Assembly: GCA_019918135.1 (NCBI GenBank)
Contig: WBZZ01000930.1
Coordinates: 190,001-237,500, forward strand
DNA: 47,500 bases
Source: Paulinella micropora
Taxonomy: Eukaryota; Cercozoa; Imbricatea; Euglyphida; Paulinellidae
Reading direction: 5' to 3'
Part shown: in pieces, positions 27,611-40,412 of the stretch
Layout: the number at the start of each line of letters is the position of its first letter
Numbering within the stretch: position 1 is the stretch's first letter
Position numbers and translations under genes: made by a program
Notes under the pieces: generated by a model
Told to the model about the DNA's origin: nothing
The model's database searches: none
Seen by the model: only the letters and a program-made list of their open reading frames with translations

Positions 27611-29534
27611 GTACATGAACATGAACATATACATATGCATATACATATACAGGCCATGTCCCCCTACGTCCCTCAAGGTCTCCTATATACTTGTTGCTTC
27701 GAGAATGCTAAGGTATCTATCTATCTATCTATCTGCCTACCTACCTACCTACCTGCCTGCCTACCTACCTACCTATCTATCTATCTGTCTATCTATCTAT
27801 CTAGGTTGCCACTTTCAGTGTGAGCGATGTTGCGGGCAACAAGGCGTCATGCAACTACACGGTGTGTTCCTATCTATCTATCTAACTATCTATCTGTCTA
27901 TATCTATCTGTCTCTCTCTCTCTCTCTCTCTATCTCTATCCATCTATCTATCTATCTATCTGTCTTATCTATCTACCTACCTACCTACCTACCCTACCCT
28001 ACCCTACCTACCTATCTGCCTACCAACCTATCCTACCCTACCCTGCCTACCTATTTATCTACGTAGGTAACAGTGTATGACCCCTTCCCACCGCGTCCCT
28101 TCTGCTCTAACATTACGCTCTACACTGAGCCCGGGAGGGCGGATGTGGTCTACAATGCTAACCTTCTCTTTTCCTCGATCGACAATGTCGACCCCAGTCC
28201 CAATAAGACGTACATCAACCCGACTACGCGCTATAACCTGACCCTGACACACGGCGTGACGTCCATTGTCTTCACAAGTTGCGATAGGTAGCTCTTTGTC
28301 TTGTATTTATTTTATTTACTGAATTTTATTTTATTTTAGTTTAGTTTATTTATTTCATTGATTTCATTTTACTTATTTTACCCATCTTATCTCCACAGGT
28401 ACGGCAACTGTGCTAACTGCACCTCCTACATCACCGTCATCGACCAGGAGCCTCCCGTTCTGGTATACCCACAGACCTACCTACCTACCTACCACCTAGT
28501 AGTACCTATCTACTTCGTAGGTTTGTCCCCCCAACATGACGGTGCCTGCTGCTGAGCATACCAACCGCTGGATTGGCTTGTGGGATCTGGCAAATGCTAC
28601 AGACAACCACATGGTTCTCTCAATCCTCAGCGCGCCCCCTCGGAACAGCACGTTCGTTATCGGTCAGCCGAAACACTTCTACTGCATTTGTCCTCACGAC
28701 TGCCTTGATGTCCACTCTGCTGCCTCACTGCTGCCTTAATGTCCATCTACTGCCTCACGACTGCCTTGATGTCCTCTCTACTGCCGTAATGTACCCTCTG
28801 CTGTCTCACTACTGCCTTGATGTCCCCTCTGCTGCCTCACTACTGCCTTGATGTCCCCTCCACTACCTCACTACTGCCTTTGTGTCCCCTCTGCTGCCTC
28901 ACTACTGCCTTTGTGTCCCCTCTGCTGCCTCACTACTGCCTTGATGTCCCCTCTGCTGCCTCACTACTGCCTTGATGTCCCCTCTGCTGTCTCACTACTG
29001 CCTTTGTGTCCCCTCTGCTGTCTCACTACTGCCTTGATGTCCCCTCCGTTGCCTCCCTGCTGCCTTTACGCCCCCCCCCCCCCCCCCTATTGTGGTATTG
29101 TGCAGGCATGCATGAATGTATGAAGTATGAATGTAGGCAGCTACTTGGTAACGCAGTATGCGTATGACCCCAGCGGCAACATGGGTATACATAACAAGCA
29201 TATATACATACACAAATACATACATACAAACACAGGTTCCTGCGTCCTCAAAATCACTAACATGGATCTCTCCCCCCCCCCCCCCCATATCCCGTACAAA
29301 CATCACACATAGGCTCATGCGCGTTCAAAATCACCATTGATAGGGTGTATCTGTACATACATAACATACGTACATATGTGTAGGTCCCTGCGCTATGTCA
29401 CCATGGATTACCCCCCCCCCCCCCCCCCCCCAAAACACACACACTCCCTGTCTATATATCTATCTACCTACCTATCTATCCATCCATCTATCGTATCTTT
29501 CTATCTACCTATATTTATCCACACCCCCCCCCCC

Positions 29535-29565
<31 letters not shown>

Positions 29566-30342
29566 ACCCTTGTACAAACATACTTACATACAAACAGGTT
29601 CTTGCGCGTTCAATCTCACTATCATTGATACGCAGCCCCCCATCCCATTGTTCTGTCCCACTGAAGACATCGTTCTCCCGGTATCTATCTACCTATCTAT
29701 GTATCTATCCGTCCGTCCATCCATCCATCCATCTATCTACCTATCTATCTATCTGTCTATCTATCTATCCCGTTGTTCTGTCCTATTGGTCTATCTATCT
29801 ATCTGTCTATCTGTCTGTCTTATCTATCTAATCTATCTATCTATCCCGTTCTGTCGTATTGAAGTCTGTCTATCTGTCTGTCTATCTATCTATCTAGACG
29901 GACCCGTTTGGCAACAACTACTCGACAGCCACTTGGCCTACCATCCGCTTTACAGACAACCGTATGTATGCATCTAGTGTTATGTAATGTAATGTAATGT
30001 ACTTGGCCTGCCATCCGCTTTACCGACAACCGTATGTATGCATCTAGTGTTATGTAATGTAATGTAATGTACTTGGCCTGCCGTCCGCTTTACCGACAAC
30101 CGTATGTATGCATGTAGTGTTCTGTAATGTAATGTAATGTAATGTAAGCTAATGTAATGTAATGTAACGTCATCGCTTTACCGACAACCGTATGTATGCA
30201 TGTAGTGTTATAATGTAATGGAACGTAACGTAACGTAACCTTACCGTATGATGTATGTATGTATGTATGTGTGAATGCATGTGCATTTATGCGTTCTGGT
30301 ATGCATGCATGCAGATATGTAGGTATGAGGATATATGTATAT

Positions 30343-30387
<45 letters not shown>

Positions 30388-31250
30388 TTGTAAAATACCT
30401 GACAGCGACTACATACACCCCGATGTGTATATGTACGTGAGTATGCATGCATGCAGATATGTATGCACGCCCATATATGTATGTCGGGTGAACAATTTCG
30501 GCCATCTCACCTTTCGGCCAGCCGAATACACGGGCAATTTTTCGCTTTTTTTTTTTTTTTTTTTTTTTTTTGGACAAATGTACCGTACTTACCGGCTGTC
30601 CGAAATACTTCACAGCTTTGAATAACAGATGTCTCGTTATTACTGGATACTTTGTTCTGGCCGAAAATATGCACTATTACTTATATGTATGTAGATATCT
30701 ATATCTGTATTATATCTATGTCTATATCTACATATCTATCTATCTATCAAAATCTCTATATCTATATCTTTATCTATATCTATGTAGATATTGTGAAGAG
30801 CCTGACAGCGAAGACTTACACCCCTGGTACCAGACTTCTTGCTCTGCGCACCTACACGGTACATACGTACATAAATGCATATATGCATGTATATATTACA
30901 TACATAACACACTTTTTTTACACATACGTACAAACGTACATACATGCATGCATGCATGCATACATACATACATACCCTTCCTTCCTTCCTTCCTTCCTTT
31001 CTCTCCTTCCTTCCTCCCTCCCTCCCTCCCTCCCTTCTCTTCCTCCCCTTCCTCCCCTCTCCTCCTTCCTTCCTTCCTTACCATAGGTCGTATACGAAGC
31101 CGTGGATATGTTCAACAACACGGCGATTTGTGACTTCAACGTCACTGTGATAGATGTGGAACCCCCCTTCATCAACTGTCTGAACTTGTCGGTGCCTGCC
31201 CAGACCGGTCTGTCTATATCTATGTATCTATCTATCTATCTATATCTATC

Positions 31251-31287
<37 letters not shown>

Positions 31288-32227
31288 GAGATAAATAGAT
31301 AGAATTAAAATATATATATATATATAATGTAGGCGGGTTTGCAACAGTGGACACTAGCATCTGGAAAGCCTTCGATAACGTCAACATTAGCACTAACTAC
31401 AGCATCCCCGCCTTCTCTCAGACTTACCCGATTGGCACCCACTATTTCACCATCTACGCTAACGATACCAGCGGCAACCTCTTTGTCTGCCCGGTGTCCA
31501 TCACCGTCACGCCGAGATGCGGTGATGGGGTTCTGTCCATCGGTCTGTCTGTCTATCTATCTATCTATCTGTCTATCTATCTATCTATCTATCTATCTGA
31601 CCATCACCGTCACGCCGAGATGCGGTGACGGGGTTCTGTCCGTCGGTACTCTCTCTCTCTCTTTCTCTTTCTCTCTCTCTCTCTCTTTCTCTCTCTCTGT
31701 CTATCTATCCTATCCTATTCTATCCTATCGTAATCCTAATCCAATCCAATCTAATCCTATCCCTATCCCTATCCTATCCTTATCCTTATCCTAATCCTAT
31801 CTTTCTATCTATCTATCTGACCATCACCGTCACGCCGAGATGCGGTGATGGAGTTCTGTCCATCGGTCTATCTATCTATCTATCTTTCTGTCTTTCTGTC
31901 TGTCTATCTATCTATTTATCTATCTGTCTATCTATCTAGTCTAGTCTAATCTAATCTAATCTAATCCTATATCTATCTATCTATCTATCTAGTCTAGTCT
32001 AATAAAGTCTAGTCTAATCTAATCTAATCCAATCTAGGTGAGGAGTGTGATGGCGGTGACTTCTGCAATGTGACCTGTAAATGCCCTCGACCCCAATACG
32101 TCCCAAGCGTCCCACCCGGGCCTGGCTGCACCCAGATCTGTGTGGACACCCCGCAGAAACCTTGTAACGCAGTCAACGCACCCCTGCTGGTAGAGCTCTA
32201 TTATTATCTTGATTATCTACATCTACA

Positions 32228-32285
<58 letters not shown>

Positions 32286-33629
32286 TGCATCTGCGTCCAC
32301 GTTCTATAGGAGTGTACTCGAAAGGATCTGGGGCCCTACTACACGGCGCAGTACACCGCAGGCCACGTGGTAACCTGGGACATCCACGAGCAATTCAACA
32401 TAAGCGGCAACTTCACCGTTGTTCCCCTCGGCCAGGAGGTAGTGGGTAAGAAAATCAGCCTGATAAGTGAGCCAGCTTCTGGTACGCTTCTCTCGGTCGG
32501 AACCCACAACATCACCATCGTCGCATACGATGGTTACAACTACAGCTTCTGCTACTTCTTGGTGCAAGTTAAGGACGGCGCTCCACCGCTCCTCAGCAAT
32601 TGTCCAGCGGGAAGCTCCACGGGCGACTGTGGACACGACGCCTGCATCTCGCTCGAAGTGGATGTGGACGTGGACGAGAATGGCTTGGTCACTTATGTCT
32701 ACGACTACGCTACGTGGTTCCACCCAATCGTGACTCGCATGGATTACGTGGATAAGAATCCATCCCTTGTGATCACTGGGCTGGATGATGAATACCGTTA
32801 CTCGATAGGAAAGCACGTGATTTCCTGGTTTTCGAAAGACTGGGCAGGTAATGTCATTTGTTTTGATGTCATACATGTATGCCCATGTACGCACAGAAAG
32901 TGTGTGTACGTATTATGTACTTTACGAGATATAAGTAATCTATGTATCATACGTAACGCCTGTGATTTGTCCTATGTATGCAATACGTGCATAATATATA
33001 TGCAATACATACATAGATACGTACCATAAGACATTATGAACGCAAGTGACGTTGAGATTTCCCTCATCTATTTGAACACATGCATACATACATACATACA
33101 TTACATTACATAGGACATAACGCCAGTTGTAACAAGGAGATTACCGTCATCGACTTGATCACATACATACACATATCCATATATACATACATACATACAT
33201 TACTTTACATGCATAGGACAAAACGCCAGTTGTGACGTCGAGATTACCGTCATCGCTTTGATCACATATATATGTATACATTACATCACCTTACATGGCA
33301 TGGCATAGCATGACATTACATGGCATGGCATTGCATTACATTACACTAAATGACACTACATTACATACATAGGACATAACGCCAGTTGTGATGTGGAGAT
33401 TACCGTGGTCGATTTGAACGGGCCCAGTGTGGACTGTGATGATTTGTACATCGGAACAACACCGGGTCAGCACATACATACATACACACATACATACTTA
33501 CACAGGCCTGCCTTCTGGCCTGTTGCCCAACGCGATCTTCCAGCCCTACTACTACTACTACTACTACCTACTGCTACTACTACTACTACCTACTGCTGCT
33601 ACTACTACTGCTACTACTACTACTACTGC

Positions 33630-33667
<38 letters not shown>

Positions 33668-36156
33668 CATTATATATATATACAGGTCTTCCCACTGGCC
33701 TGGTACCCAACGCGATTTTCCAGCCCTACTGGAAGTTGGAAAACGGAGTCTGGACCGGATTGGTATGTATGTATGTATGTATAAGATATTGGTGAGGGAT
33801 TGTGTGTGTGTGTGGTGGCCAACAGAAGACACGCCATCACCACACACACACACAGACATTCACACACAACCCTCAACAAGTATTTTTTCTGTACATACAT
33901 AATATTTTGTAGGGCATGCTGACCTGGCCCGTGATGGGTATGGACGTAGTAGATGGGCCCATCAACACCACTGTCACTCCCGACCCGTATGAGGTCCCTA
34001 CATACCTATCTGCCTACCTACCTACCTGTGAATCTATCTATCTATCTATCTTTCTATCTATCTATCTATCTATCTGTTTGTCTGTCTGTTTGTCTTATCT
34101 ATCCGTCTATCCATCTACCTATCTGTCTATCCTACCATCCATATACCTATCCATCCATGTAGGCCACCCTTCGAATATCTATCTATCTATATCTATCTAT
34201 CTATCTCTCTATCTATCTATCTAACCCTAACCCTAACCCAACCTTATCTTATCTTGCCAAACCTTACCTTATCTTACCTTATCTTACCTTGCCTTATCTT
34301 ACCTTATCTTATCTATCCATCCTTCCATCTATCTAGGCGATGATGATCGGCCAGCACGGACCCTTCGAGTACTGCGCTGTCAACAGCATTAACATCCAGA
34401 GGTGCATCTATCTATCTCTCTCTCTCGCTACATATATGTAAATATATATATATACATATGTATGTAGTCTTTCTATCTTTTTCTAGGTGCTGTCAAGCCA
34501 ACATCACCGTGATCGACACTGAGAAACCCGTCATTGAGTGCCCCACACAGCCCATCGTCTTCCAGGTATGTGTGTATGTATGCATGTATGTATGCATGTA
34601 TGTAACCCTCTGTCAAAGTAGTGAAATAATCCTCCTCTCCCATTCCCTCCACATCATCAAGATGTATGTTATGAATGTATGAATGTATGTATGTATGTAT
34701 GTAGGCCACCGGAGTGATTTACGCTGGCACGTGGACCATCGCGGTCACAGACAACGATCCCGATTTTACCGTGTTCCACAACGCCTCCGTCACCACTGCT
34801 TGCGAGCTCGGCAGTTGCCTGACGATGCAGGCGTCGCTACCCCTCGGCACCCACTACTACTACATCCGGGCTCAAGACACCAACCCGAACAACACGGTGA
34901 CGTGCAACTACACGGTGGTTGTGGTGGACATCGGGCCCCCTGTAATCACCTGTCCCGCCAACATGCTGTTCAACATTACCAACAACGCTACCGCGGTGAC
35001 CCTTGCCAGCCTTCCTGCTCCGGCTATCACGGACAACTCTGGGGTGGTCTTAACCGCCCAGGTAAAGAACCCGAACTACCCCGCCTGCCTCTCGCAAGGC
35101 CAATGCACAGCATTCCTGACCGGGCCTCATGTCTTCCGAATCGGTTCCAGCACGGTCTGCTACGTGGCTTCCGATTTGAGGAATAACACTGCGGAGTGCT
35201 GCTTCGTGGTAGAAGTCCGGGACAGAACCCCGCCTACTGTCTTCGAATGCCCTGTGTCGTTTACGGCGCCCAGCAACTGGGACGGCACGTGGAGCGCCCC
35301 GCACTTCTACGATAACGTGGGTGTGACAGTCATCACCACCTCTCACCCCCCCGCAGTCATTGTGGTGGGTGTTAACACGGTGTGGTACAAGGCGGTCGAC
35401 GCGGTAATTAGCTACCTACCTAACCTAACCTACTTACGTACCAACCAACCAACCAACCTATCTACCTACCTACCTGCTTACCTGCTCATCTCTTTACCAC
35501 CTGCTGGTCCAGGCTGGCAACGTGGCGTGGTGCAACTTCACACTCACCAAACCGCCGCCCAACACCCCTCCAGTGATCCCGGACTGTCCTGCGCAGAATG
35601 TCACCTTGACCCTAGCCAACTACGGAACCGTCTGGACTGGCTACCAAATCGACCTGACGGTCTCTATCTGTCTATCCATCTATCTACCTATCTATCTCCA
35701 CATCGATATCTATATCTCTACCTGTTCCTGTCCGTGTCCCTATCCCTATCCTTATCCCTAAATCCGTGTCTGAATCCTTCACTACCTGCACTGTATCTAT
35801 CTCTCTCTCTCTCTCTCTCAATCACAGGCGTTCGACGCCGAGACTGCGACCAACGACTTAGTGTGGAGTCCTGTCCCTGCCTCTACCTACCATAACTTGG
35901 CACAGGGAATCACGGTTCTACAGTACACCGTCACGGACGAGGTATCTCCTCTATGTCTATGTCTTTAGCTAACCTAAACCTAGACATTAACCTAATCCCA
36001 GACCTTAACCTATACCTAACCCGGAACCAAGCGAAACCGATGTTATGCAAAATCTGCAGGGTGGTCTGAGTGCGGAATGTAACGTAACGGTGGAGGTGGT
36101 TGTGCGACCGCCGCCGACCATCACGTGTCAGCCAGACCAGACCTTCCGCTCACACG

Positions 36157-36211
<55 letters not shown>

Positions 36212-36714
36212 GTATGTATGTGTGTACGTATGTAATGTAATGTAATGTTATGTAGTGTAATAGTGTAATGTAAAGTAATGTAATGTATGTACGTTCTATA
36301 CACATACACACACACACGTCACAGGACGGCCAGCCGGTGGAGGTCTGTTACGGTTCGTCCTACTACGTGTTGGACAACAACAACAAGCCTGTCTCCGTCT
36401 CCGTGGCGCCCCCCTCGTGCACACTCTTCCCAGTGCAGTCCAAAACTACTGTCACTGTGCTCGGAAAAGACGTCATCTGTGAGGTATTGTATATGATTTT
36501 ATCATTTTACTGTTGTTATTGTTATTATTATTATTATTATTAGGGAGTACATAGGCCATCGGTCCTTTCCATGGGCTGATTGGTATAAAGCTCCTAGAGT
36601 AATGTTCTATGCCGTCACTTCCTTTATTCCACCGATTGGTGTGGAGACCTTCCTTATGGAATGGAGGACTGGATGCACATGGCCTTTTGGCTCAGCAATT
36701 GGCAGAAGATACAC

Positions 36715-36759
<45 letters not shown>

Positions 36760-36970
36760 GGACACCGTGATAGCCCAGTGGTCAAGTTCTACCATCTGGG
36801 CCCTGTCGCAAGTTCGATTCCCGTCGGTGCCACCAGTATTTTCATTGAACATACCGGTCGCCCGTGCGGGGGTGTCATTAGAGCCTATCGTCAATTCTTC
36901 GTACTCCCCTCACTGGTGAGACGATGGAGGCGCATGTGCAGATTTGCATCAGCCATTGACAGAGAAGCAC

Positions 36971-37002
<32 letters not shown>

Positions 37003-37091
37003 TATTATTATTATTATTATTATCATCATCATCATCATCATTATCGTCATCAATGGGCAACTTGGACCCGCGTGTGCGATGTGGACTGATG

Positions 37092-37138
<47 letters not shown>

Positions 37139-40100
37139 GTATTAGTATTATAACTATTATTATTAGTATTATTAGTATTTATTATTATTATTATTAATTA
37201 TTAATTATTATTGTTATAATAATAATAATAATCAGTCCATATCGCACGCGCGGGTCCAGGTTGCCCTATATGGTATTGATGATGACGATGATGACGATAA
37301 CAATAATAATTAATAATTAATAATAATCATATCATATATCATATCATATCATATCGTAGGGCAACCTTGACCCGCGCGTGCGATGTGGACTGATGCAAGC
37401 GACTTGTACCTTCAACATCATCATCAAGCCCCCGTACCCTGACGTGGACTTCTCCGCTGTGCTGGTACAACGATCTATCTATCTATCTATCTTTCTATCC
37501 ATCCAACTACCCTATCTAACCTATCTCTCTATCTGACTTATCTATCTAACCCATCTCTCACAGGTAAAATCTATCTTTCACCCGGTCGACGATCTATCTA
37601 TCTATCTATCCGTCTATCTATCTATCCATCCATCTATCTATCTATCCGTCCATCTAACCTATCTAACCTATCTATCTATCTGACTTATATATCTATCTAC
37701 CTATCTATATATCTATCTATCCCACCTATCTATCTAAATATCTATCTAGCCCATCTCTCCTAGGTGAAAAATTGAGTACACACATACAGATCTTCATTGA
37801 TAGATACATACATACATACATACATAACGTAACATAACGTAACGTAACATACATTACATACATACGTACATGCATACATGCTAGGTGAAATCCATCGTTC
37901 ACCCGGTCGACGAAAACGGCGATGGCATCTTCTTCAATGATTACAATGAGAACAACAACCCGCCCACTCGTGTCTTCGGTACATACATAGACATGCATGG
38001 ATAGATAGATACATACATACGTACATACATACATACATACATTACATACATACGTACATTACATACATACATTACATACATGACATACGTACGTACATGC
38101 ATACATACATACACACATACATACATACACATACACACACACATGCTTGCATACACAAATACATACATACATAAATACATGCATAGGTGTATTTCTGGAG
38201 TTCATGACTGGTACGCGCAACCCGCACAAGCTCGATCCCGTAACTACCTATCTATCTATCTATCTACCTACTTACCTACCACAACCTGAACTCCGTAACT
38301 ACCTACCTATCTATCTATCATATCTATCTATCTGTCTAACTACCTACCTACCACAAGCTGAACCCATATACCTACCTATCTACATATCCATCTATCTATC
38401 TTCTAGTCGTCTGCCCAACTCACACTGACGGGTGGCACCTCCGACCGCTACGGCAACGGCACCGTATTCCTCTACGAAGAAAACTGCATAGGTAGGGTAG
38501 CGAATGCTCTTTCACAGGGGAAAGACAGGAAAGACCAGAAGTAAGAGCAGACCTATCAGACCATCTAACAGAGGTAGTACATCCGGCCAAAGGCTAACAC
38601 TAGATTTCAGACTGAGAAAGGCAGTAGGTGACCTTAAGCAGAAAGAAAGGACCTAGAAAAGGAAAATTTATGTGCGTAATAGGTAGGTAGGTAGATATAT
38701 GGAAAATGGACAAGTTTCCGGGAAATCACCGCAAACACTGAGAAAGTTTCGCTGTCTTGCCTGCTTACCTACTTGCTTACTTGCTTACTTGCTTCTTACT
38801 TGCTTACTTGCTTTCGCCTTTCCCGTCTCACGTGTTTATTTCTTGCCTTCTTATTCAGGAGAGGACGATGGGAGCTACTGCTTCCAGACCTGGTACATGC
38901 TCCTCAAGTTCAACGACTGCGCAGTGGTATCTATTTATCTATCCATCCTCCCATCCTCCTCCCTCTATTTATCTATCTATCCATCCTCCCATGCATCTAT
39001 CTATCTATCTATTTGTCCATCTATCTATCTATCCATCCATCCATCCATCTATCTATATATCTATTCTATCTATCTATCTATCCATCCATCCATCTATCTA
39101 TCTATCTAGGTGGATCAAACCATGACCACAAACTTCCTGACCATGTGTACCCCTGCCGACTGCTACTACGGCTCCAGGTTGCCTTTTTCTCCTTCCTCTC
39201 GCCTCACTACTGCCTTTTTGTCCTTCCTCTCGTCTCACTACTGCCTTTTTCTCCTTCCTCTCGCCTCACTACTGCCTTCTTGTCCTTCCTCTCGCCTCAC
39301 TACTGCCTTTTTGTCCTTCCTCTCGCCTCACTACTGCCTTTTTGTCCTTCCTCTCGCCTCACTACTGCCTTTTTGTCCTTCCTCTCGCCTCACTACTGCC
39401 TTTTTGTCCTTCCTCTCGCCTCACTACTGCCTTTTTGTCCTTCCTATCGCCTCACTACTGCCTTTTGTCCTTCCTCTCGCCTCACTACTGCCTTTTTGTC
39501 CTTCCTCTCGCCTCACTATTGCCTTTTTGTCCTTGCTCTTGCCCCAGGTTCGAGTCCGTTACCATCACCTACCGCGCCGAAAGCTACTGCGAGGTCCTGA
39601 TCCAGGAAATCCAAGTCTCGGCCACCCTCGAAACCTACCAGGGCGCCGCCGTGGATGGCTGGGTGGCGGGCGGCACCCTCCCTGCGCCCACGCAGCTCTT
39701 CAACAGCGGCGAGACAGTCGGCGCCGTTGTGGAAGCCAGCAGCACCCAAGTCAAGTTCCAGTACATCGCGGTGTACGGCGCGTCCATCTCGTACTACTAC
39801 AGCGCGGCCGACCGCGACGCAGGCACGAACCCGATCACGGGCTACGACAAGACCCCAGTCTACCTGACCAACGGCGCGCCCACCGCGGACACAGCCATAG
39901 GCGCAAGCTTTGGCTCTGTGGGGAACTCAGCGGCGTGGTTCAAATATGTGGAAGACGTGCTTGCCACTCCCGGGACGCAGATCTTTCCCTCCTTGTCGGC
40001 TACCATTGGGCTGTTCTACCAACTGGGCGGGACTTCCAACGTCCAGCCCGACGACGGGCTTCCCGATGGCATCGGGCGGCGCCGTCGCGCGCTGCTGCAG

Positions 40101-40377
40101 CTGGTCCAAAGGGATGGACATTACGATGGGCCCGAGGAAGCGCTGCGTCTGAGCAAGGTGGACGAGGACGAAGCAGGTCGCCGAGCCTTGGCGCAACAAA
40201 CCCAGCAGTTGGATAGCACCAGCACAGAGACCAAAGCCATCTTCTCTCTCGTCCCGCTCAAAGTCGCCGTCGACAGCGCCAACAACGCAAAAGCCACCAA
40301 GACTACGGTGGCGGGAATGAACACGGTGTTCCTCGCGTTGGCTATTGTGGTAATGCAGACACACATGCCCACACAAA

Positions 40378-40412
<35 letters not shown>

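Noticed and set aside
30896..31175. Arg/Lys/Glu/Gly-rich open frames on the - strand
   Set aside because: They are antisense readings of CCTT/CCTC pyrimidine tracts and of exon 70.
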